Assembly: GCA_039917655.1 (NCBI GenBank)
Contig: JBDSJC010000232.1
Coordinates: 1-27,301 of the forward strand
DNA from: PNKC01 sp039917655
Lineage (GTDB): Bacteria; Chloroflexota; Dehalococcoidia; Tepidiformales; Tepidiformaceae
Reading direction: 5' to 3'
DNA: 27,301 bases
The first letter of the stretch is position 1; each line of letters begins with the position of its first letter. Positions 21,908 through 27,301 of this stretch are shown here, piece by piece. The translations under genes and the position numbers were made by a program. A model generated the notes under the pieces. The model had not been told where the DNA came from. It worked only from the letters and a program-made list of their open reading frames with translations, and ran no database searches.

Positions 21908-23107
21908 ATGACTGACCCGGCTCGAGTCGCCTCCGCCACCGCGGAAGAACTCGCCACAATCCGCCATCGACGTGGTCAGTCGTCCGAACCTGCGCTCGCT
22001 CCCGGTCCATCTCACCCTCTAACTATGACTGCTGACGTTCGCCGGCAGGAGCAGCCCGGCGCGATTCGCCGCGGGAATGTGCTCGCCTTGCAGCGGCTGG
22101 TCGGCAACCGTGTCGTCCAGCGCCACCTCGCGTCACCTGCTGGCGGAGCGCAGCCAGGGGCCCGGATCCAACGGGTGGGCACAATCATTTCGGCGAAAAC
22201 CAAGGCTGGAAAGTCGTCACATCCGACGCTCACCAAGGGTGGTGCGGATAATACCGAGGCTGTCTCCGAAGCTCAACAGAAGCTCGCGACCTCGCCTGGA
22301 GGACCGACGACACTCCCGGCGACTGGGGTCTTCGACGATGCGACGGACACCGCGGTCAAGGCATTTCGCGTCAAGAATGGCCTCGCCTCGGCGAGTACCG
22401 TCGATAAGGCCACTTGGGATCTGCTTGATGCTCAAGGGAAAAGCAGTGTGGGTCGAGTCGAGCGCCCCTGGGAACAGACCATTCTGCCGGGCTCGGAAGG
22501 GGGCGCGAACATCGTCCAGGGCATGACCTCCAAGTACTCCTACAAGATCGACGACAAGAAGATCGCGATTACGGTCGGAATCAATTTCGTTAAGGATGCG
22601 ACTCATCCCCCCGCAGACCTTCCAGGAGTCGTTGCGAAATGGACGACAAGGATCCTCGGGCGCTGGAATCAGTTCAAAGCGGTGAAAGACGGAAGTTCAG
22701 ACTCGCGTGACATCGTCTTCGAGATCGTTTCGTCCGGCGGCAACACGGTGAATGTGATCGACGCAATGGTTGGTTCGGATGCCGCGAACTGGTCGGTACC
22801 GGACAACGAGAACGACAACGGCCCGGCGCACGAATTCGGACACATGATCGGCCTTGAGGACGAATACAAGCGCGACATCGACGACTACACGAAACTTCAT
22901 CCAGAATCGACGAAGAAAGAGGTTGAAGGAGCCAAGGGAGCATTTTTCGGTGGAGAGCAGTACACGGACGAGGTCTCGATGATGGGCACCGGCGCCTTGA
23001 GTGGCCATGCCGATAAGTCGGCGGACCCAGAACCCCGGCATGTTCGAGAGTTCGTCAGCTTCGTGGAGAAGTTCATGGGCGGCACCTGGGAGGCGGTGAA
23101 GAAATGA
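21908..23107 (+). CDS. Metzincin-like protease with peptidoglycan-binding domain and N-terminal LQRLVGN motif
   Basis: A 399-residue, apparently modular protein. Residues 1-90 are disordered and carry ALQRLVGNRVVQRHLA (60-75), a motif common in the N-terminal regions of DUF4157-type proteins and other cargo linked to extracellular contractile injection systems. Residues about 115-175 resemble a peptidoglycan-binding type 1 domain (SEAQQKLA, GVFDDATDTAVKAFRVKNGL, DKATWDLLD). The C-terminal part has AHEFGHMIGLEDEY (307-320), i.e. HExxHxxGxxD: zinc His308 and His312, catalytic Glu309, Asp318 as the third ligand. VSMMG (356-360) is a plausible Met-turn. No signal peptide is present, so export must be by another route. 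It overlaps the next gene as ATGA. Three lines counted inside it (22501, 22561, 22681) average about 55% GC, well below neighbours, suggesting transfer. Confidence 0.8.
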   Translation: MTDPARVASATAEELATIRHRRGQSSEPALAPGPSHPLTMTADVRRQEQPGAIRRGNVLALQRLVGNRVVQRHLASPAGGAQPGARIQRVGTIISAKTKAGKSSHPTLTKGGADNTEAVSEAQQKLATSPGGPTTLPATGVFDDATDTAVKAFRVKNGLASASTVDKATWDLLDAQGKSSVGRVERPWEQTILPGSEGGANIVQGMTSKYSYKIDDKKIAITVGINFVKDATHPPADLPGVVAKWTTRILGRWNQFKAVKDGSSDSRDIVFEIVSSGGNTVNVIDAMVGSDAANWSVPDNENDNGPAHEFGHMIGLEDEYKRDIDDYTKLHPESTKKEVEGAKGAFFGGEQYTDEVSMMGTGALSGHADKSADPEPRHVREFVSFVEKFMGGTWEAVKK

Positions 23108-23772
23108 TCGCTCTACTCAGGACCGGAGGCATGCGCATGCCTCAGTTCCGCGAGGTGCTGGAGATCTCCGAGGACGGTGCGTTCGAGATGTGGCGTTCGG
23201 TGAGCATGGCTTCCGCTCTACCTTCGCCGATCGGAAGGTTCGCTGGACACGTTCCTGACAAACAACACAAAGCACTCGCTGCTGCGGCGAAGCGGGCGGC
23301 CGCAGGAGGCTCGCTAACCTCGGTAATTTCCCCGGACTCCCCGGTTGATCGGATTCAGGTGGACGGCGTAACAGCGACACTCGGCATTCATGACTCGGGC
23401 GAGGGATCGTGGAGCGATATCGCGAAGCCGCTTCGCGCGCTTCTTAAGGATCTCACTGAGTCACCCGATGCCGCCATCGCACTGGAAGTCGATGGTGGAG
23501 CGAAACTTGTTCACAGAGGCACGAAACCGCTGGAGCTTGACCTTTCGAAGCTCACCATCAAGGCCGTCCAGTGGCGCGGCGGAAGCACAGAGGCGCAATG
23601 GGCGGGCCGAGTGACGGATAGAGGAGTTGAGTCGGCGAGTCTCGGTTGGAGTCTCGAACTGCCGTTCGACCATGGCTTCGCAATCCGGGACGGTGATCGC
23701 ATAACGGCTACCGTGACGTTCAGCGCGCGCGACAAAGACCGGCTTGTCCCTGTCAGCCTACAAACGCCTTAA
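23104..23772 (+). CDS. Hypothetical partner of the metzincin-like protein
   Basis: A 222-residue protein without recognised family. It starts within the stop of the protease gene (ATGA overlap), so it is made with it. The N-terminal part contains PIGRFAGHVPDKQHKALAAA, resembling a helical segment; the rest is mostly predicted beta strand (VTATLGIHDSGEGSW, LELDLSKLTIKAVQWRGG, DGDRITATVTFSARDKDRL). No signal peptide, transmembrane segment or catalytic motif is visible. Coupled translation downstream of a toxin-like protease makes an inhibitor, immunity protein or loading chaperone plausible, but nothing in the sequence proves any of these. Confidence 0.7.
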   Translation: MIALLRTGGMRMPQFREVLEISEDGAFEMWRSVSMASALPSPIGRFAGHVPDKQHKALAAAAKRAAAGGSLTSVISPDSPVDRIQVDGVTATLGIHDSGEGSWSDIAKPLRALLKDLTESPDAAIALEVDGGAKLVHRGTKPLELDLSKLTIKAVQWRGGSTEAQWAGRVTDRGVESASLGWSLELPFDHGFAIRDGDRITATVTFSARDKDRLVPVSLQTP

Positions 23773-23824
23773 GCCCAGCTACTCGGAAGGTTTCAGGTCC
23801 CGCTGCAAACGCGATCGCGGCCCT

Positions 23825-23949
23825 GGTGTCCGGCTATCGAGAGGTACCGCGTGTCGCCGCGGGCGACCCCTTTTGCGCCGCGGTCATGCCCGTCGAGAAC
23901 GGCCCTGGCAATGAGGAGGCGGACCGTGGTGGCGGTCGAAGCAGTCTGG
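23825..23949 (-). pseudogene. Decayed 5' fragment of a mcmB-like gene
   Basis: On the minus strand the translation TTVRLLIARAVLDGHDRGAK closely matches the N-terminus of the intact small subunit (KIRVLIAKPGLDGHDRGAK), including the cobalamin motif. The nucleotides 23863-23949 align without gaps to 20821-20907, with 69 of 87 positions identical by hand count; similarity fades with small indels down to about 23825. The start codon is lost (ATG has become CAG) and the rest of the domain is missing, so it cannot make a B12-binding protein. Confidence 0.8.
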
Positions 23950-24004
23950 GTAACTCCGATAGCGAACGGAAGCAGGCCAGAGCGCAACGTTGTGGGTTCG
24001 TGGG

Positions 24005-24568
24005 CTAGGAGGGTTCGGCGGGCGGCATGATCGTGGCGAGTTCGCAGCGAAATCCGGGGATCACATCCTCGCCATCGAGCGCGCCCTCCGGTGGGATAAC
24101 AGATGCCGTGCCGTCGGCGCGGAATACTTCGGCCATCCGCGTGTCGGGAAAAAGAACCCACACCAAACGCACGCCGGCCGCAAGGTATTCGTTCGTCTTT
24201 CGGCGCATGTAGGCAGCGTTGTCACCGGGAGATATCGCCTCCACGAGAAGTTCGGGAACCGAGGTGAGAAACCCTCGCGGCGATGGCCGGCTGCTCAGCG
24301 CCGCGTATGAAATAAATCCGCCGTCTGCTCGGGGCACGCGGCCAGGCCGATCAGGGAAAATGTGCAACCCGACATTTGGCGGCACTATTCGGCCGAGATG
24401 CCGCGTACGGAGAAAAATGCGCATCTCGGCGATGAGATTGACTGCGACCTCTCCGGATTCAAACCCCACCGGCGGCTCCCTCAGTACCCCGTCGTCGAGT
24501 TCGTACGCGTCGCCTTCTTCCATGGTCAGGAGGTCTTCGACCGAGTAGAGGCGATCTGCAAGCGTCAT
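24005..24568 (-). CDS. Uma2 family (DUF820) endonuclease-like protein
   Basis: A 187-residue PD-(D/E)xK-fold protein of the Uma2 group, abundant in Chloroflexota and Cyanobacteria and often close to mobile DNA. Likely active-site residues are Asp82 (VPRADGGFI), Glu110 (PELLVEAISPGD) and Lys124 in RRKTNEYLAAGV, followed by the family signature GVRLVWVLFPDT. The N-terminal YSVEDLLTMEEGDAYELDDG is also typical. Function is poorly known; a restriction-like or recombination-linked nuclease role is inferred from fold. ATG 24568 has no ribosome binding site but a TATACT box six bases upstream. It stands between the mcmB fragment and the VOC genes. Confidence 0.87.
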   Translation of the reverse strand: MTLADRLYSVEDLLTMEEGDAYELDDGVLREPPVGFESGEVAVNLIAEMRIFLRTRHLGRIVPPNVGLHIFPDRPGRVPRADGGFISYAALSSRPSPRGFLTSVPELLVEAISPGDNAAYMRRKTNEYLAAGVRLVWVLFPDTRMAEVFRADGTASVIPPEGALDGEDVIPGFRCELATIMPPAEPS

Positions 24569-24574
24569 GTGGTC

Positions 24575-24580
24575 AGTATA
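24575..24580 (-). promoter_or_regulatory. Candidate -10 box (TATACT) of uma2, leaderless type
   Basis: TATACT on the minus strand matches 5 of 6 consensus positions and ends six bases before the ATG at 24568, with no Shine-Dalgarno sequence in the gap. It is the best example of this arrangement in the window. Confidence 0.5.
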
Positions 24581-24624
24581 TGGGTTTCGGAAAGTACCTC
24601 AGCCGCGCTGCACCAGTTGCAGGT

Positions 24625-24987
24625 TCACGCCGTGGGTGGCGCGCATCGAGACGAAGGCGAGGCGTTGATCGGGTCGCCGACGCGTGCGCCGAGGCCTCGC
24701 AGTTCGGAGATCGCGGCGACCAGGTCATCGACTTCGATCGACATCATGTAGAGGCCTTCGCCGCGCTCCGTCACAAATTTCGCCACCGGTCCTTCGTCGC
24801 TCGTCGGCTGGAAGAACTCCAGGTCCGTGCCGCCGATCGGGACGAATGCGTTCTTGATCGCGAAGACCGGGACGTCGCCGCCACGAGACGTGTCCGCTTT
24901 GAGGTCGAAGTTGCGTTCATAAGTGGCCACTGCCGCGTCCAGATCCTTTACAGCGATGCCGACGTGGTCGATGCGCTTTACCTTCAC
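24625..24987 (-). CDS. VOC family protein, C-terminus frameshifted
   Basis: A glyoxalase/epimerase-fold protein related to methylmalonyl-CoA epimerase. As read it has 120 residues: IDHVGIAVKDLDAAVATYER at the N-terminus, LEFFQPTSDEGPVAKFVTER and GEGLYMMSIEVDDL match the epimerase gene two genes upstream. The last ~11 residues (SPSSRCAPPTA) are not family-like, whereas another frame from 24658 to a stop at 24599 gives AFVSMRATHGVNLQLVQRG, the expected ending. One lost base near 24658-24663 therefore explains both. Of the four usual metal ligands, the His of GEGxHH is replaced (GEGLYM) and the final Glu would be Gln even in the restored frame. GTG 24987 overlaps the preceding stop (GTGA). Confidence 0.82.
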   Translation of the reverse strand: MKVKRIDHVGIAVKDLDAAVATYERNFDLKADTSRGGDVPVFAIKNAFVPIGGTDLEFFQPTSDEGPVAKFVTERGEGLYMMSIEVDDLVAAISELRGLGARVGDPINASPSSRCAPPTA

Positions 24988-25400
24988 TGCGGCGGCTCCT
25001 GAATGGGGAGGGCGTTGTACTGGATGAAGCCGAAGGGGACACCGTTCGTGCCGCCCTTCATGCCCGTGAACAAGGCGCCAGGCTGGACCGCCGGATGGGG
25101 GTCGCCGACGGAGAATCCGGCGGCGCGGATGGCGGCGATCGTGGCGTGGATGTCGTCCACGGCGAGGACAACACCGCTGAGCTTCGCCTTCACTTCGTCG
25201 TATGGCTTCACTTCGCCCGGTCCGGCGAATTCGAGGATCACTTCCTGGAGCTTGGCGAACTCGAGGTGCGCGCCGGTGCCAGGCCGCACCATGGCCCGCT
25301 TGATCTCAATCCCAAGGGTCTCCGCGAACTGCTTCGCGGTCGCTGCACTGTCGTTCGACGAGATGACGATGTGATCGATGTGCGTCGCGCCAATCGCCAT
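24984..25400 (-). CDS. VOC family protein (glyoxalase/bleomycin-resistance fold)
   Basis: A 138-residue protein with the paired beta-alpha-beta-beta-beta modules of the vicinal oxygen chelate superfamily: HIDHIVISSNDSAATAKQFA (7-26), LGIEIKR, VILEFAGPGEVKPY (54-67), LSGVVLAVDDIHATIAAIRA (74-93) and a closing GVPFGFIQYN (120-129). Metal ligands His10 and Glu57 are kept, but the second-module His is Val and the final Glu is Ile or Gln, so metal chemistry is doubtful. It is linked to its neighbours by a 1-base overlap upstream (TGATG with mce) and a 4-base overlap downstream. A substrate-binding or accessory role in the methylmalonyl-CoA cluster is inference. Confidence 0.82.
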   Translation of the reverse strand: MAIGATHIDHIVISSNDSAATAKQFAETLGIEIKRAMVRPGTGAHLEFAKLQEVILEFAGPGEVKPYDEVKAKLSGVVLAVDDIHATIAAIRAAGFSVGDPHPAVQPGALFTGMKGGTNGVPFGFIQYNALPIQEPPQ

Positions 25401-25819
25401 CAGTGTCCCTCGTGCCCTTCGGCGAGCGGCGTGGCGAACTCGACGAGGACGCCGTGGTTTGCCTTCGGGTGGAGGAAGCAGATCCTCCCGGCGAGGCCAA
25501 GGCGTGGCTCCTCGTCGATCAGCTGGATGCCTCTTGCGCGTGCGCCTTCGAGCTCGGCGTCCACGTCGTCCGATTCGAAGCAGATGTGGTGCATGCCTTC
25601 GCCGCGAGCAGCGAGGAACTTGGCCACGCCGGTATCGTCGCGCGTCGGTTCGAGCAACTCGATCTCGGAGTTTCCGATCTTCAGGAGGACGCCGCGTACG
25701 CCCTGGTCCTCGATCACGCGGTCCTCGGTGACTTCGAGGCCGAGCGCGTCGCGATAGAACTTCATCGCCTCATCGGCGCTTTGGACGACCACGCCAACGT
25801 GGTGGATCTTCTTGAGCAT
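25400..25819 (-). CDS. mce: Methylmalonyl-CoA epimerase
   Basis: VOC-fold metalloenzyme of 139 residues that interconverts (S)- and (R)-methylmalonyl-CoA, feeding the B12 mutase. The sequence follows the family closely: KKIHHVGVVVQSADEAMKFY (3-22), LGLEV, IELLEPTRDDTGVAKFLAAR (53-72), GEGMHHICFESDDV, IDEEPRLGLAGRICFLHP and GVLVEF. Metal ligands His7, Glu53, His77 (or His78) and Glu127 are all present. ATG 25819 follows GGAGG by a rather short 4 nt. It is the upstream member of three tandem VOC genes and lies 49 bases after the ClbS/DinB gene. Confidence 0.93.
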   Translation of the reverse strand: MLKKIHHVGVVVQSADEAMKFYRDALGLEVTEDRVIEDQGVRGVLLKIGNSEIELLEPTRDDTGVAKFLAARGEGMHHICFESDDVDAELEGARARGIQLIDEEPRLGLAGRICFLHPKANHGVLVEFATPLAEGHEGH

Positions 25820-25868
25820 GAGACCTCCGTGTGCTGTCTGGTGAAGTGGAAGAGGGCTGCGGCAGCGC

Positions 25869-26414
25869 TTAGTGGTCGCCCGCGAAGTGGATCTCTTCTG
25901 GGACGGACTGTGGGCCGCTGGGGCGCGCGCCAGCCATCCCGGCGAGCTTTGCCGCGATTTCGTGCCAATGCGAACGCTCGTGGTCGATGACGGAGAGGAC
26001 GAGGCGGTTCGGGACGGCGCCCTCTGAGGTCAGCTCGTCGTCTGCCACGTTAGCGACCTCTTCGAGCAGCCGCGTTCGGCCGCCGCGGAGCTGTTCGAAG
26101 ACGCTCGAGAAATCCAGATCCCGCTTCCGCTCGACGTGGTCGTGGTTCCAGTCGTCGATGCGTCCGGAGTCAAAATCGAGGAGCGCGGGGCGCTTGCCCT
26201 CGCGCAATTCGCGCAGAGCGGTTACCACCTCCGCCTCCCACGACCCGAGATGCCCGACGATGTCCTTCAGCGACCACTCGGCGATGAAAGGGCGGTCGAT
26301 GTCACGTATGCGGCAGAATTCGATGTTGCGGATCAGCTGTTTGCGTTCGAGTTCGAGGCGGCCGAGGAGGCGGCGGCGTTCGTCGGCGAGAGTGCGGGAG
26401 TCGTCCTCGGCCAT
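25869..26414 (-). CDS. ClbS/DfsB-like DinB-superfamily protein
   Basis: A 181-residue helical protein. EWSLKDIVGHLGSWEAEVV (46-64), with His55, and IDHERSHWHEIAAKLAG, with His145 and His149, provide the DinB-type metal site. The middle segment DDWNHDHVERKRDLDFSSVF resembles ClbS/DfsB-group proteins, one of which protects cells from colibactin by hydrolysing it. Such activity cannot be assumed here. The ATG directly abuts the TAG of the mutase large subunit (no bases between), so it is co-expressed with propionyl-CoA enzymes, an unusual partner. It could have a housekeeping role in CoA-ester or thiol metabolism. Confidence 0.78.
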   Translation of the reverse strand: MAEDDSRTLADERRRLLGRLELERKQLIRNIEFCRIRDIDRPFIAEWSLKDIVGHLGSWEAEVVTALRELREGKRPALLDFDSGRIDDWNHDHVERKRDLDFSSVFEQLRGGRTRLLEEVANVADDELTSEGAVPNRLVLSVIDHERSHWHEIAAKLAGMAGARPSGPQSVPEEIHFAGDH

Positions 26415-27301
26415 CTAGATCACCACTGTTTCGCGCTGTTCGCCCCAGACACGGCGCAGCCGATGACTGATCTCGCCCAGCGTCACCTTATTCTCGACGC
26501 ATTCGACCATGACCGGGAGGAGGTTCTCGGTGCCGTTGGCGAAGCGTTCGAGGCGGGCGAGCAGATTTTCGACGGCAGCGCTGTCGCGGTTCGCGCGCAA
26601 CTTCACGAGCTTGTCGCGCTGCTGCTGGCCGATGCGCGGGTTCGAGCGCATGATCTCGGGCTTCGTCTTGTCGGTGCTGATGAAGTCGTTGACGCCGACG
26701 ATGACGCGCTCTTTTTCCTCGACCTGGCGCTGGAAGCGATAGGCGGATTCCTGGATTTCGCGTTGCTGAAATCCCTGTTCGATGGCCGCCAGTGCGCCGC
26801 CGAGGCCATCGATCGTCTTGATGTAGTCCTCGGCCTCGGCCTCAAGACGGTTCGTCAGGTCTTCGATGAAGTAGCTGCCACCCAGTGGATCCGCCACATC
26901 GCCGACGCCGTTCTCGTAGGCGAGCAGCTGCTGCGTGCGCAGAGCGATCTGGACAGCCTTCTCGGTAGGCAGCGAGAGCGCTTCGTCCATCGAGTTGGTG
27001 TGCAGCGATTGGGTGCCACCGAGCACCGCCGCGAGCGCCTGCACAGCTGTGCGGACAATGTTGATCTCGGGCTGCTGGGCGGTGAGCGTGGCACCGCCGG
27101 TCTGCGTGTGGAAGCGCATCATCTGCGAGCGCGCGCTCTGGGCGTTGAAGCGCTCCTTCATAATCTTCGCCCAGAGGCGGCGGGCGGCGCGGAACTTCGC
27201 CACCTCTTCCAAGAAGTTGTTGTGGCAGGCGAAGAAAAAACTCAGACGGCCCGCGAAATCATCGACATTGAGGCCCGCTTTGAGGGCCGTATTCGCGTAT
27301 T
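26415..27301 (-). CDS. mcmA: Methylmalonyl-CoA mutase large (catalytic) subunit, C-terminal part
   Basis: B12-dependent isomerase that turns (R)-methylmalonyl-CoA into succinyl-CoA. The frame is open through the window end, so the N-terminal half lies outside. Visible: GRLSFFFACHNNFLEEVAKF, FRAARRLWAKIM, MRFHTQTGGATLTAQQPEIN with the active-site His, VLGGTQSLHTNSMDEALSLP and YENGVGDVADPLGGSYFIE. The chain ends after ISHRLRRVWGEQRETVVI with no B12 domain, so it needs the separate small subunit encoded at 20499-20906. The GGTQSLHTN and TQTGG motifs suit methylmalonyl-CoA mutase of the two-gene archaeal type; isobutyryl-CoA mutase is the main alternative, but the epimerase next door argues against it. 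Confidence 0.95.
   Translation of the reverse strand, partial: YANTALKAGLNVDDFAGRLSFFFACHNNFLEEVAKFRAARRLWAKIMKERFNAQSARSQMMRFHTQTGGATLTAQQPEINIVRTAVQALAAVLGGTQSLHTNSMDEALSLPTEKAVQIALRTQQLLAYENGVGDVADPLGGSYFIEDLTNRLEAEAEDYIKTIDGLGGALAAIEQGFQQREIQESAYRFQRQVEEKERVIVGVNDFISTDKTKPEIMRSNPRIGQQQRDKLVKLRANRDSAAVENLLARLERFANGTENLLPVMVECVENKVTLGEISHRLRRVWGEQRETVVI

Overview
The window is a gene-dense, high-GC bacterial chromosome segment; most lines counted by hand are 63-77% GC. Gene content (LLM-type flavin oxidoreductase, amidohydrolase, several DinB-fold proteins, a split B12-dependent methylmalonyl-CoA mutase, MocR regulator, oligopeptide ABC ATPases) fits a Chloroflexota/Dehalococcoidia-like or actinobacterium-like heterotroph. 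This placement is inference only; no rRNA is present to settle it.

Layout. 1-5519 (+ strand except DUF4395): 3' end of acetyl-CoA synthetase, a 4x9-bp tandem repeat, an LLM oxidoreductase overlapping an acetoacetate-decarboxylase-like gene, a divergent DUF4395 membrane protein, then an SDR gene coupled by a 4-nt overlap to an amidohydrolase. 5529-8266 (-): a DinB protein, then two oligopeptide/dipeptide ABC ATPases without permeases, closed by a strong hairpin terminator. 8344-8874: tRNA-Leu(TAG) on - and tRNA-Lys(CTT) on +. 9021-10496 (+): MocR/PdxR-type regulator with an imperfect palindrome just upstream. 10629-17001 (-): PH-domain membrane protein, branched-chain aminotransferase, lipoprotein, an unknown helical protein, two tandem DinB proteins, enolase and peptide deformylase. 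17116-19549 (+): nadB and nadC. 19556-20906 (-): meaB and the B12-binding small subunit of methylmalonyl-CoA mutase. 24625-27301 (-): two divergent VOC proteins, methylmalonyl-CoA epimerase, a ClbS/DinB protein and the mutase large subunit (cut by the window end).

Between the two halves of the methylmalonyl-CoA locus lies an interruption (about 20.9-24.6 kb). It holds a DUF4242 gene, a 32-codon stub with a strong ribosome binding site, a lower-GC two-gene operon (a metzincin-like protease with a peptidoglycan-binding domain and an N-terminal motif of the kind seen in cargo of extracellular contractile injection systems, plus a partner of unknown function), a decayed copy of the 5' end of the mutase small-subunit gene, and a Uma2 nuclease gene. 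The decayed copy aligns without gaps over 87 bp to the intact gene (69/87 identical, counted by hand), so the interruption is bracketed by direct repeats of the mcmB start.

A recurring regulatory pattern is a TANNNT box 6-8 nt before the start codon, with no clear Shine-Dalgarno sequence, at DUF4395, pdxR-like, the lipoprotein, nadB and uma2. This suggests leaderless mRNAs. Working together, the acetyl-CoA synthetase, mutase, MeaB and epimerase serve acetyl/propionyl-CoA metabolism; nadB and nadC make NAD from aspartate (nadA is not here).
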